The notes beneath the pieces are model-generated. The model saw nothing but the letters and a program-made list of their open reading frames with translations, was not told the DNA's origin and did not search any database. Made by a program: the position numbers and the translations under genes. From Pseudodesulfovibrio hydrargyri (lineage in GTDB: Bacteria; Desulfobacterota; Desulfovibrionia; Desulfovibrionales; Desulfovibrionaceae): a stretch of DNA of 64,000 nucleotides. The stretch lies in the NCBI RefSeq assembly GCF_001874525.1, contig NZ_LKAQ01000004.1, positions 2,382,654-2,446,653 on the forward strand, written 5' to 3'. Position 1 is the first letter of the stretch. Each line of letters starts with the position of its first letter. Shown piece by piece: positions 56,862 through 64,000 of this stretch.

Positions 56862-56897
56862 AAAAACCCCTTCCTCATCGAATTCAGAGGAAGGGGT
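56862..56897 (-). terminator. Riboswitch-associated terminator before the cobalamin operon
   Basis: On the minus strand, an 11-bp stem (ACCCCTTCCTC / GAGGAAGGGGT), a 10-base loop and TTTTT end 35 bases before the chelatase ATG. It is the natural off-switch of the upstream riboswitch. Confidence 0.85.
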
Positions 56898-56944
56898 CCG
56901 TATTATTCCCTTCGATACCTCGGCGGCAAGCCCACGTACCACCG

Positions 56945-57115
56945 TGGCAAGTCCTTTGCGCGCTTCAGGCAGGTCTTCCGGCTGGTCCCTCCCGCTGCCG
57001 CCTTCCCAGGGGAAACCCCAGTGGCATGAATGGCAGCGGTTCGGCAGGACGTCACGGCGGCGGGTCCGCTCCCGATTCGCACGGGATTCCCTATTGAGTC
57101 CGAGGACACCTGAAG
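56945..57115 (-). promoter_or_regulatory. Cobalamin riboswitch
   Basis: The minus strand shows GGGAATCCCGTGCGAAT, CGGGAGCGG, GCCACTGG, GGGAAGGCGG and finally AGCCGGAAGACCTGCCTG, the conserved B12 box, in the order of the cobalamin riboswitch core. Boundaries are approximate. Followed by a terminator and the periplasmic cbiK gene, it should shut off the operon when adenosylcobalamin is abundant. Confidence 0.9.
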
Positions 57116-57141
57116 ATTGAGGATTATGCTCCGGGCGGCGG

Positions 57142-58827
57142 TTATGTCAAGGAGGAGTCGGCGGCCTTGGCGATGCGTTCCTGGAATTGCTGGATCATTT
57201 CCTCGGCGTTGATGACCAGGGCGTCGGATTCGCCCATCATGCCGTAGCCCAGGATGGGGATGTCGAAGATTTCCTGCACCGGCACGGTGAAGCCGGTGAT
57301 GACCACCTGCTGCTGGCGGAGCACTTCGTCCACCAGGATGGCCCCCTTGTAGTCGCCCACCCGGACCACGATGGCCTGGGCCATCTCGATGTTGTCGATC
57401 TCCGGGGTCAGTTCCAGGAGGTCGGCCAGCCGGAGCAGGGAGTGGATCTCGCCGCGCACGTCCACGGTCTCGCGGCCGTCGGGCAGTTCGACCACGTCGT
57501 TGTGCCGGGGCATGTATATCTCGACCACGTCGCGGCTGGGCATGATGAAGGTGTCGCCGCCCACCTTGCAGACCAGGGCGTCCACGATGCCCTCGTTGGC
57601 CGAGCGGTCCAGGGGGATGACGATGGTGAAGGACGCGCCCTTGCCGAGCGTGCTCTTGATGGACACCTCGCCGTCCAGGGCGACCTTGATGGCGTTGACC
57701 ACGGCGTCCATGCCCACGCCGCGCCCGGACACGTCGGTGATCTTTTCGGCCGTGGAGAAGCCGCTCTGGAGCACGAACTGGAGAATCTCCTCGGTCTCGT
57801 ACTCCTTGTCCGGGTCGGCCAGCCCCTTTTCCAGCGCCTTGGCCAGGATGCGGTCCGGGTCCAGGCCGCGCCCGTCGTCGCTGACCTGGATGAAGGCGCT
57901 GTCGCCCTTGCGCCAGGCGGACAGGGTCACGGTGCCGCTTTCCGGCTTGCCCGCGGCCTTGCGTCCCTCGGGGTCTTCCAGGCCGTGGTCCACGGCGTTG
58001 CGGAGCAGGTGGACCAGGGGTTCGTTCAGGGATTCCACGATGGTCTTGTCCAGGGCCAGGTCGTCGCCCTTGACCTCGAAGTCGAGCTTCTTGCCGATCT
58101 TCTGGGACAGGCTCTTGACCAGCCGGTGCATGGGCATGAAAATCTGCTTGAGCGGCACCAGGCGGATGGCGTTGACCTCCTGCTGGAGCCGGGTGATGAC
58201 GTTGTCCAGCTCGCGCAGGCTGGAGGCCATCTGGGTCATGCTGGTGGCCCCGCCCTGGGCGATGACCGCGTAGGTGACCATGAGCTTGCCGACCAGTTCG
58301 ATGACCCGGTCGAGCCGGTCGGTGGCCACGCGGATGGAGGAGATGGCCGAGGTTGCGGACTTGGCGTCCGCCTTGGAGTCGGACTTGGACTCGGCCTTGG
58401 CGTCCGCCTTGGAGTCGGGTTTGGATTCGGTGCCCGCTTCCTCTTCCTCGGGCACGTCGGCCTCGGCCGTGGGCGGTTCCTCGAAGGCCTTGGCCGCGTC
58501 CTCCTCGGACTCCTCGATCACCGGGGCGGACGGCGAGGTCTTGATCTTGGCCAGGGCGTCGGCGCTGCCCTCGAGCAGGCCGCCCAGGGCGAAAAAGAAC
58601 TTCTTCTGGGCCTCGCAGATGCCGAGCAGGGAGGTGATGATCTCGCTGTTGACCGGCGTGATGCCGTCCTTGAGCATGTCCAGCAGGGCGATGACCCCGG
58701 CGGAGGAGAGCTGCATGCAAGACAGGCCGAGTGCGTCCACCACCGCCTCGACCCCCTGGCCGGTGGCGTCAACTTCGAGGATCTGCTGTTCGATGTCCTC
58801 GATGCACTGGATGATGCTGTCCTGCAT
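57142..58827 (-). CDS. cheA: CheA-type histidine kinase lacking a phosphoacceptor Hpt
   Basis: A 561-residue kinase. Residues 1-95 are helical and align loosely with a CheA P1 domain (GVIALLDMLKDGITPVNSEI) but have no His at the HTxKG position (near ALGLSCMQL). Residues 97-160 are a charged linker with repeated SKADAK units. Dimerisation (160-230), HATPase with intact N, G1 (DDGRG), F and G2 (GRGVGMD) boxes, and CheW-like (about 420-555) domains follow. It must phosphorylate a His in trans; the next gene upstream encodes a free Hpt. It ends just before the riboswitch operon. Confidence 0.88.
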   Translation of the reverse strand: MQDSIIQCIEDIEQQILEVDATGQGVEAVVDALGLSCMQLSSAGVIALLDMLKDGITPVNSEIITSLLGICEAQKKFFFALGGLLEGSADALAKIKTSPSAPVIEESEEDAAKAFEEPPTAEADVPEEEEAGTESKPDSKADAKAESKSDSKADAKSATSAISSIRVATDRLDRVIELVGKLMVTYAVIAQGGATSMTQMASSLRELDNVITRLQQEVNAIRLVPLKQIFMPMHRLVKSLSQKIGKKLDFEVKGDDLALDKTIVESLNEPLVHLLRNAVDHGLEDPEGRKAAGKPESGTVTLSAWRKGDSAFIQVSDDGRGLDPDRILAKALEKGLADPDKEYETEEILQFVLQSGFSTAEKITDVSGRGVGMDAVVNAIKVALDGEVSIKSTLGKGASFTIVIPLDRSANEGIVDALVCKVGGDTFIMPSRDVVEIYMPRHNDVVELPDGRETVDVRGEIHSLLRLADLLELTPEIDNIEMAQAIVVRVGDYKGAILVDEVLRQQQVVITGFTVPVQEIFDIPILGYGMMGESDALVINAEEMIQQFQERIAKAADSSLT

Positions 58828-58836
58828 GGCTTCCCC

Positions 58837-59562
58837 TTATTGCGCGGTGAAGTAGGTTTCCCTGTCGGGATATATGGAAATGGTTTTGTCGAGGCCCCAC
58901 CCGATAAGCGTCTGCTTGGCGTCCGGGGAGAGGTTGCAGGCCGCGATCTTGAAGGTCGTGCCCATGCTGGCCACGGCGGCCCAAGCCCCGGAGCCGAAGG
59001 TCAGCACCCCGCCGAGGTCCAGGAGCACCGGGTCGCCGGGCTCGATGGACAGGATGGCGGAGATGATCGGTTTGAAGTGGCCCTCCAGGTGGACGCGCGG
59101 GTCCTTGACCGTGATCACGGTCACCCCGTCCCGGGTCTCCACGTCCACACCCGCGCCGAGCGACTCGCCCTCGGCCTGTTCGCTGGAGGACGCCTCCTTG
59201 ATCAGGGACAGGACCTCCTCGCGCTCACCGGTGTCCGTGTCGCCCTCCCTGAGTTGTTCCAGAACCTGGAAGATCATGTTCACCCCGCGCGAGAGCAGGG
59301 TCACGTTGCCCGGCGTCGACTCGACCTCGCCGGACTGCACCTTCTTCAGGAAATCCTCTATCTTGTGAGTGAAGTGGGAAGCCTCTTCAAAGCCCGCCAT
59401 GAACCCGGTTACGCCCTTGATGGTGTGCAGGGGGCGGGCCAGGATCTCGATGCCCTGGCTCAGATCGTCGCCCTCGAGCAGTTCGAGTCCCTCCATTACC
59501 TGGGGGTAATACTTGTCGTTGACTTCGGAGAAGAACTCCTCGACCATCGGGTCTTCGCTCAT
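58837..59562 (-). CDS. Hpt-STAS fusion protein
   Basis: A 241-residue protein with an Hpt domain at residues 5-105: phosphoacceptor His46 in PLHTIKGVTGFM, followed by the conserved HKIEDFLKK helix. A STAS domain lies at about 140-238 (VTVITVKDPRVHLEGHF, PVLLDLGGVLTFGSGAW, with Ser in GSG). It supplies the phosphoacceptor missing from the neighbouring CheA and adds a partner-binding switch. It lies between cheY (15 bases upstream) and cheA (9 bases downstream). The partners and output are unknown. Confidence 0.82.
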   Translation of the reverse strand: MSEDPMVEEFFSEVNDKYYPQVMEGLELLEGDDLSQGIEILARPLHTIKGVTGFMAGFEEASHFTHKIEDFLKKVQSGEVESTPGNVTLLSRGVNMIFQVLEQLREGDTDTGEREEVLSLIKEASSSEQAEGESLGAGVDVETRDGVTVITVKDPRVHLEGHFKPIISAILSIEPGDPVLLDLGGVLTFGSGAWAAVASMGTTFKIAACNLSPDAKQTLIGWGLDKTISIYPDRETYFTAQ

Positions 59563-59577
59563 GACGGGTCCTCGGCT

Positions 59578-59973
59578 TTACTTGTGCAGGAGCCCGAGCT
59601 TTTCCAGCTCGGCGTACAACTTGTCTTTGGCGACCGGCTTGACGATGTAGGCCGAAGCCTCGCCGTCGTGGAAGGTTCGGATGACCGTCCGGGGGTCGTC
59701 CAGGGCCGTGGTCATGATCACCTTGACCCTCGGCCGGTAGTTGTGCTTTGTCTCGAGGGCCCGAATCTTCTGCAACGCCTCTATCCCGTCCACCTCGGGC
59801 ATCATGATGTCCATGAGGATCAGGTCGTACGGCCTGTTTTCGTCATGGCCCAGCTTGAACGCCTCGACCGCCTCCCGGCCGTTGACCACGATGTCCACCT
59901 CGAAGAGGGTCATCAGGAACGACCGCAGGACCTTGCGGCTTAGGAATTCGTCTTCGACAATAAGTGCACGCAT
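59578..59973 (-). CDS. Single-domain response regulator (CheY-like)
   Basis: This 131-residue receiver has the acidic pair in LIVEDEFLSRKVL, the phospho-acceptor Asp in LILMDIMMPEVDG, the Thr in VIMTTALDD and the Lys in YIVKPVAKDKL. It has no output domain. It is the first gene of the cheY / Hpt-STAS / cheA set and likely receives phosphoryl groups from the Hpt-STAS protein. Whether it acts on a flagellar motor or another target is not shown. Confidence 0.9.
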   Translation of the reverse strand: MRALIVEDEFLSRKVLRSFLMTLFEVDIVVNGREAVEAFKLGHDENRPYDLILMDIMMPEVDGIEALQKIRALETKHNYRPRVKVIMTTALDDPRTVIRTFHDGEASAYIVKPVAKDKLYAELEKLGLLHK

Positions 59974-60156
59974 TTCGTTCTCCGCTTTCTTGTCTTGGAA
60001 AGAGAATTCACATCTTCTTTTCCTACGTAAAATGAAAAAATGTCAATATGATGATAGGAATTTATAACTCGCATCACATTATAATCTGGCCGGTTGCGAC
60101 ACCCAGGGAGGGGGTCCGGGGTTGCCAAACCATTGCAGAATGGATACCAACGCCGC

Positions 60157-60747
60157 ATGCCCAGACAGATAACGGAAGAAAGGAAAAAACGCATCGACGC
60201 GGTGCTGTCCAGGCGGCAGCGGGACCTGACCCTGATCATGGACAACATCTGGGACCCCCACAATGTTTCGGCGGTCCTCAGGAGTTGCGACGCCTTCGGC
60301 GTGGCCGGGGTGCACTTGTACTACACTGACTCGCAGTGGCCCGACCTGGCCCAGAAGAGTTCGGCCTCGGCCAAGAAATGGATCGAGCGCACCGAGCACG
60401 TGGACGCGGCCGAGATGGTCGCCGAACTGAAGGGGCAGGGCATGCGCATCCTGCGCACCGGGTTTTCGGACACGGCCCGGCCGGTCATGGACATCGACTT
60501 CACCCGGCCCACGGCGGTCATCCTGAGCAACGAGCACCGGGGCACTTCGCCGGATCTGGCCAGGCTGGTCCCGGACGAGGTCTACATCCCCATGCAGGGC
60601 ATGGTCCAGAGCTTCAACGTCTCGGTGGCCGCGGCCATCATATTGTATCAGGCGTTCACCCAGCGGAACGCCGCCGGCATGTACGACCAACCCTCCTTCT
60701 CCCGGGAGGAACTGGAATCGCTCAAAACCCAATGGTATTCGAGGTAA
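60157..60747 (+). CDS. trmH: TrmH-family tRNA/rRNA 2'-O-methyltransferase
   Basis: A 196-residue SPOUT methyltransferase. The trefoil-knot motifs are NIWDPHNVSAVLRSCDAFGV, ILSNEHRGTSPDL and VYIPMQGMVQSFNVSVAAAI. It resembles TrmH, which methylates Gm18 of tRNA; another 2'-O site is possible. Met at 60157 is chosen because the family start is near; the ribosome-binding site is weak. It runs 10 bases before tsaC, another tRNA-modification gene. Confidence 0.88.
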   Translation: MPRQITEERKKRIDAVLSRRQRDLTLIMDNIWDPHNVSAVLRSCDAFGVAGVHLYYTDSQWPDLAQKSSASAKKWIERTEHVDAAEMVAELKGQGMRILRTGFSDTARPVMDIDFTRPTAVILSNEHRGTSPDLARLVPDEVYIPMQGMVQSFNVSVAAAIILYQAFTQRNAAGMYDQPSFSREELESLKTQWYSR

Positions 60748-60757
60748 GGAGAGAGTC

Positions 60758-61369
60758 ATGCAAGAGTTGCTCAAGGCCCTGCGTTCCAACGGCATCGTCA
60801 TATACCCCACCGAAACCCTCTACGCGCTGGGCTGCGACGCCACCAGCGAGAAGGCCTGCGACCGCGTGGCCCACGTCAAGGGACGCTCCGAGGAACGGCC
60901 CCTGCCGCTGATCATCGGCGGGCTGGACATGCTCGACCTGGTCACCGCCGAAAAGTCCCGCTCCCTGCTGGACCTGGCCGGTGCGTTCTGGCCCGGCCCG
61001 CTGTCCATCCTGGTCAAGGCTCTGCCCGGACTGCCCGCCTGGCTGTCCGACGAGGAGGGCTACACCTCGGTGCGCTGGTCCGGCCATCCCTTTGCCTCGG
61101 AGCTGTCGCGCCGGTTCCGCAAGCCCATCGTGGCCACCAGCGCCAATCTGTCGGGCAAGCCTCCGGCGGCCATGCCCGAGGACATCGATCCCGCGCTCCT
61201 GGAAATGGTCGACGGCGCCTACTTCGACCCGCCGTGGCCGCGCGGCCACAAACCGTCCACCGTGGTCCGCATGCTCGGCTCCAGCCAGCTGGAGATCATC
61301 CGCGAGGGCGAGATATCCATCAAGAAACTCTGCGACAAGGGGTTTTCCGTGGCCGTGCGCAACGCCTGA
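60758..61369 (+). CDS. TsaC/Sua5/YciO-type threonylcarbamoyl-AMP synthase family protein
   Basis: A 203-residue YrdC-fold protein: YPTETLYALGCDA, KGRSEERPLPLII and VATSANLSG match TsaC/YciO. TsaC makes threonylcarbamoyl-AMP for t6A37 of tRNA, and t6A is the substrate of MtaB, also in this window. YciO paralogues have an unclear role, and this short form could be either. GGAGAG precedes ATG; it is cotranscribed with trmH. A terminator follows 67 bases after the stop. Confidence 0.85.
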   Translation: MQELLKALRSNGIVIYPTETLYALGCDATSEKACDRVAHVKGRSEERPLPLIIGGLDMLDLVTAEKSRSLLDLAGAFWPGPLSILVKALPGLPAWLSDEEGYTSVRWSGHPFASELSRRFRKPIVATSANLSGKPPAAMPEDIDPALLEMVDGAYFDPPWPRGHKPSTVVRMLGSSQLEIIREGEISIKKLCDKGFSVAVRNA

Positions 61370-61436
61370 TCCGTTCGGGCGGGTCAAAAAACTTGAACCC
61401 GCCTTCACGGGAAATGGACCGTTGCCGGTCCGAGGT

Positions 61437-61474
61437 AAAAAATCTTGTACCCTTTTCCGGGCGCAGGATTTTTT
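61437..61474 (+). terminator. Terminator after tsaC
   Basis: An 11-bp stem (AAAAAATCTTG / CAGGATTTTTT, one G-U pair) with a 16-base loop runs into TTTT. It closes the trmH-tsaC operon, so downstream transcripts need their own promoter. Confidence 0.75.
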
Positions 61475-61548
61475 ATTTTTCTTTTCTCTTTACTGTAATT
61501 TACTGATTTTATATGATATATATGAAATATATCCAATTTAAACGACGT

Positions 61549-61564
61549 TGGCACGGCCATTGCT
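61549..61564 (+). promoter_or_regulatory. Sigma-54 promoter (-24/-12)
   Basis: TGGCACGGCCATTGCT matches the consensus TGGCACG-N4-TTGCT at every position, with the required GG-N10-GC spacing. It is the only such match noticed. Transcription would start near 61576, into the hairpin and towards the NUDIX gene about 290 bases on. No sigma-54 activator gene is in the window. Confidence 0.75.
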
Positions 61565-61597
61565 GTATCCTAAACAAGTTCTTCCTTTTATTTGCAC

Positions 61598-61645
61598 ACG
61601 AGAAAGCCAAGGCTTCACCGGATGGTCCGATGAAGCCTTTCTCGT
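61598..61645 (+). ncRNA. Long hairpin in a sigma-54-dependent leader or small RNA
   Basis: ACGAGAAAG (61598-61606) pairs with CTTTCTCGT (61637-61645); after a 5-base bulge GCTTCACCGGA pairs with TCCGATGAAGC with one mismatch. About 20 pairs in all, starting some 22 bases after the predicted transcription start. No T-run follows, so termination here is not evident. Confidence 0.5.
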
Positions 61646-61861
61646 ATGGTTTCGCATGAATATATATTGTCTTTAAAAACAGTATGTTGATGAAATCGTA
61701 GTCAATCTTTTCCTCTGATGCCGCGCCGGGGACGGCGGGTATCCGTGGGCCGGAAGAGGCGTGCGGCAGGGTTAAAAAAGTGGAATCCCTTTCCCGGGGT
61801 TTGACTTCGCGGCCGTGTTTGGGGACAGTCCTGCCGTATCCATAAGCCAACGGAGCGTGCC

Positions 61862-62347
61862 ATGGGCAAAGTGCAAACCTGTCCCCATTGCGGGGGCGAA
61901 ATTCATGTGTATCGGAATCCCACCCCCACGGTGGACGTGGTCATCGCCATGCCGCTGGAAGGCGGCGGCCAGGGCGTGGTCCTGGTGAAGAGAAGCAATC
62001 CGCCTCTGGGCTGGGCCCTGCCCGGCGGATTCGTGGACTACGGCGAGACCTGCGAGCACGCGGCCGAGCGCGAGATGCTGGAGGAGACCGGTCTGGCCGT
62101 GCGGTTGACCGGCCTGCTCGGGGTCTATTCGGACCCGGCCCGCGATCCGCGCGGCCACACCATGAGCGTGGTCTACACCGGCGTGCCCGAGGACCCGTCG
62201 CGGCTCGCGGCGGGCGACGACGCGGCCGAGGCCAGGGTCTATCCCCTGGGTGAGTGGCCCGAGCTGGCCTTTGACCACGCCCGGATTTTGGCGGACTATC
62301 TGGCCTCGCTCAAGGCCCGCGAAACCTCCTGTCCGGACGCGGATTGA
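61862..62347 (+). CDS. NUDIX hydrolase with N-terminal zinc ribbon
   Basis: A 161-residue NUDIX protein. A CxxC zinc-ribbon remnant (CPHCGG) opens it, and the Nudix box is GGFVDYGETCEHAAEREMLEETGL (motif G-x5-E-x7-RE-x2-EE-x-G), which binds Mg2+ for cleavage of nucleoside-diphosphate-linked substrates. The substrate (NADH, ADP-ribose or oxidised nucleotide) is unclear. Its promoter may be the sigma-54 site about 300 bases upstream, which would be unusual for this family. pdxA follows 73 bases later. Confidence 0.85.
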   Translation: MGKVQTCPHCGGEIHVYRNPTPTVDVVIAMPLEGGGQGVVLVKRSNPPLGWALPGGFVDYGETCEHAAEREMLEETGLAVRLTGLLGVYSDPARDPRGHTMSVVYTGVPEDPSRLAAGDDAAEARVYPLGEWPELAFDHARILADYLASLKARETSCPDAD

Positions 62348-62420
62348 CTTGGCCCGGACCCGGGCGTAGCCTCCCGAAACCGGCCTTTCCCGAACCTACC
62401 GCTTTCAAGGTAAAACGATC

Positions 62421-63431
62421 ATGCGAACCCTGTGCATAACCCTCGGAGATCCCTGCGGCCTCGGCCCCGAGCTGGTCACCAGGCATTTCCTGGACTCCGG
62501 CGAGTCCACGGACCGGTTCCTGCTCATCGGCCCGGTCCCGGCCCTGGACCGCGAGCTGGCCCGGCTGGGCGCGGCCCGTTTCTTCACCCCCATCGATTCC
62601 CCGGACCAAATCAGCGACAAGGGGCCCGGCGTCTACATCCACCAGCCGTCCGAATTGGACGGCGTTCGCTTTCCCCCGGGCGCGCCGTGCCGCGAAGGCG
62701 GCCTGTCGGCGGGCGTCAGTATGGACGCCGCCATTGATGTCCTCCAGTCCGGCCTGGCCCAGGGGCTGCTGACCTGCCCCCTGAACAAGGCCATGCTCAA
62801 CGCCGCCGGGTTCGACTTCCCCGGCCATACGGAATTTCTCGCCGAAAAGCTCGGCGTGGGCCGCGACAACGTGTGCATGCACCTGTGCGGCCACGACCCG
62901 GACGACCCCTCGCCCAAGCTGCGCGTCAGTCTGGTGACCACCCACCCGCGCCTGCGGGACGTGCCCGCCCTGGTCACCGGGGAGCGAATCCTGCACTGCC
63001 TGCGGTTGACCGCCGACTTCCTCGAGCGCCTCGGCCTGGACGGCCCCATCGGCGTCTGCGGCCTCAACCCCCATGCCGGGGAGTCCGGGCGCATCGGGGA
63101 CGAGGAGATCACCACCGTCGTCCCGGCCCTGGAACAGGCCAGGGCGGAGGGCATCGACGTGGCCGGTCCCATACCGGGCGACACCATCTTTCACTTCGCG
63201 GCCAAGGGGCAGTACCCGGCCGTGCTGGCCATGTACCACGACCAGGGGCTGGCCCCGCTCAAGCTGCTCCATTTCAGCCGCGCCGTGAACGTCACCCTGG
63301 GGTTGCCGTATCCGCGCACCTCGCCCGATCACGGCACCGGCTACGACCTGGTGGGCACGGGCGAGGCGTCCATCGACAGCTTCCGGGCCGCCCTGGACAT
63401 GCTCCGGAAACTGGTCGGCGAGGCGGAGTGA
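62421..63431 (+). CDS. pdxA: 4-hydroxythreonine-4-phosphate dehydrogenase
   Basis: PdxA oxidises 4-phospho-hydroxy-threonine in pyridoxal phosphate synthesis. The 336-residue protein starts LCITLGDPCGLGPELV and carries the metal-binding histidines in FPGHTEFLAEKL, VTTHPRLRDV and VLAMYHDQGLAPLK. The NAD region is near GLNPHAGESGRIG. Full family length. It is followed by gmhB after 2 bases (stop at 63431, next ATG 63434). Confidence 0.95.
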   Translation: MRTLCITLGDPCGLGPELVTRHFLDSGESTDRFLLIGPVPALDRELARLGAARFFTPIDSPDQISDKGPGVYIHQPSELDGVRFPPGAPCREGGLSAGVSMDAAIDVLQSGLAQGLLTCPLNKAMLNAAGFDFPGHTEFLAEKLGVGRDNVCMHLCGHDPDDPSPKLRVSLVTTHPRLRDVPALVTGERILHCLRLTADFLERLGLDGPIGVCGLNPHAGESGRIGDEEITTVVPALEQARAEGIDVAGPIPGDTIFHFAAKGQYPAVLAMYHDQGLAPLKLLHFSRAVNVTLGLPYPRTSPDHGTGYDLVGTGEASIDSFRAALDMLRKLVGEAE

Positions 63432-63433
63432 CC

Positions 63434-63973
63434 ATGTTCAAGCGCTATGTGCTCCTCGACCGGGACGGGACCATCATCCATGACAGGCACTACCTGCACG
63501 ACCCGGACGGGGTGGAGCTCCTGCCCCAGGCCGCCGAGGGTCTCAAGCGCATGCAGGGCATGGGCTTCGGCCTGGCCGTGCTGACCAACCAGAGCGGCGT
63601 GGCGCGCGGCTACTACGGTGTGGACGCGGTCCATGCCTGCAACGAGCGCATGATCGAACTCCTGGCGGCCGAAGGCGTGGCCGTCGACGGCGTCTTCTAC
63701 TGTCCGCACGAGCCCAAGGACAAGTGCCGCTGCCGCAAGCCCAAGCCCGGACTCATGGAACAGGCCGCCGCGCAGCTTGATTTCGACCCGGCCCAGGCCT
63801 TCATGATCGGCGACAAGTCCGCCGACATCGGGCTGGGCAACAACACCGGCGCGACCTCCATCCTCGTGCGCACCGGCAAGGGCGCGAAACAGGAAGCCAA
63901 ATGCGGCCAACGCGCCGACCACGTCTGCGACGACCTCTTCGCCGCCGCGCTGTACATCGAAAGTTTGATGTAG
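63434..63973 (+). CDS. gmhB: D-glycero-D-manno-heptose 1,7-bisphosphate 7-phosphatase
   Basis: GmhB removes the 7-phosphate in the ADP-heptose pathway for LPS core. The 179-residue HAD phosphatase has LLDRDGTIIHD (DxD nucleophile), VLTNQSGVARG, the zinc loop CPHEPKDKCRCRKPKPG and MIGDKSADIGLG. It is coupled to pdxA (AGGCGGAGTGACC before ATG). LPS-type glycosyltransferase at 7.6 kb is functionally related. Its stop runs straight into a REP-like sequence at the window end. Confidence 0.93.
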   Translation: MFKRYVLLDRDGTIIHDRHYLHDPDGVELLPQAAEGLKRMQGMGFGLAVLTNQSGVARGYYGVDAVHACNERMIELLAAEGVAVDGVFYCPHEPKDKCRCRKPKPGLMEQAAAQLDFDPAQAFMIGDKSADIGLGNNTGATSILVRTGKGAKQEAKCGQRADHVCDDLFAAALYIESLM

Positions 63974-63990
63974 CCTCCGGCGGCCAGGGG
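63973..63990. repeat. Start of a third REP-like element (cut by window edge)
   Basis: GCCTCCGGCGGCCAGGGG matches the second section of the REP-like elements at 13.2 and 46.1 kb, again directly after a stop codon. Too short for certainty. Confidence 0.45.
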
Positions 63991-64000
63991 GGAAGGGGAG

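Larger units (their letters stand above)
61475..61861. other. AT-rich gap between tsaC terminator and NUDIX gene
   Basis: No coding frame is supported in these 387 bases. They contain an AT-rich tract (61475-61545, possible enhancer or bending sequence), a sigma-54 promoter (61549-61564), a long hairpin (61598-61645), another short AT-rich stretch (61655-61720), and GC-rich leader sequence running to the NUDIX ribosome-binding site. Confidence 0.7.

Noticed and set aside
57187..59943. A 918-codon plus-strand open frame opposite cheA, Hpt-STAS and cheY
   Set aside because: It mirrors three well-supported minus-strand genes and shows no family motif.

Overview
The window is chromosomal DNA of a high-GC bacterium. 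The two CbiK-type cobaltochelatases (one cytosolic, one with a signal peptide), archaeal-type phosphoglycerate mutase, RluA-CoaE fusion, DUF4416 protein, RACo-like ASKHA protein and many CheA/MCP/TPR proteins point to a sulfate-reducing deltaproteobacterium of the Desulfovibrio/Pseudodesulfovibrio group. This assignment is inferred from gene content, not from a marker gene.

Layout. Bases 1 to about 5440 are an AT-richer accessory island. It holds the tail of one tyrosine recombinase, a complete second integrase, a tightly packed small-membrane-protein / nuclease-like / nucleotide-cyclase-like cassette, a helix-turn-helix protein, and a convergent nuclease-like protein. Everything from hisA (5443) onward is core-like, high-GC DNA.

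5.4-16.5 kb carries hisA, a bacteriohemerythrin-mscS pair, an LPS-type glycosyltransferase, uracil salvage (upp, uraA), an RluA-CoaE fusion overlapping a rhomboid protease, NadM-like and ApgM enzymes, a PHP phosphoesterase and a BON protein. 16.6-20.6 kb is a protein-quality-control operon (cbpA-cbpM-clpB). 20.7-26.5 kb has an ArsC/LMW-phosphatase-like protein, an MFS exporter, a YheT-type hydrolase, an M29 aminopeptidase and a pseudo-receiver/TPR protein. 26.7-29.3 kb is grpE-dnaK. 29.4-31.9 kb is cheW plus a chemoreceptor behind a near-consensus Fur box. 32.2-38.1 kb has a LppC-like lipoprotein, gatC-gatA, mnmA and a TPR lipoprotein. 38.2-46.1 kb is a long forward run: mtaB, DUF4416, yicC-remA-gmk-pyrF, TPR, HDOD and recJ.

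46.2-50.4 kb (minus strand) is ASKHA/RACo-like, Rsm22-like, lipB and lipA, a run rich in iron-sulfur proteins and in genes that overlap. 51.6-57.1 kb (minus) is one cobalamin-riboswitch operon: periplasmic CbiK, a BtuCDF-type ABC importer, CobI and cytosolic CbiK. 57.1-60.0 kb (minus) is a split chemosensory module: CheY, an Hpt-STAS protein, and a CheA that lacks a phosphoacceptor Hpt. 60.2-64.0 kb (plus) is trmH, tsaC, a NUDIX gene preceded by a consensus sigma-54 promoter and a long hairpin, pdxA and gmhB.

Most unusual items: the island cyclase/nuclease-like cassette, the CheA split with a separate Hpt-STAS partner, a possible Fur-linked small RNA at about 32.04-32.15 kb, the sigma-54 promoter with long hairpin at 61.55-61.65 kb, and a dispersed REP-like element with compensatory base changes between copies. 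No tRNA, rRNA or CRISPR array was seen.
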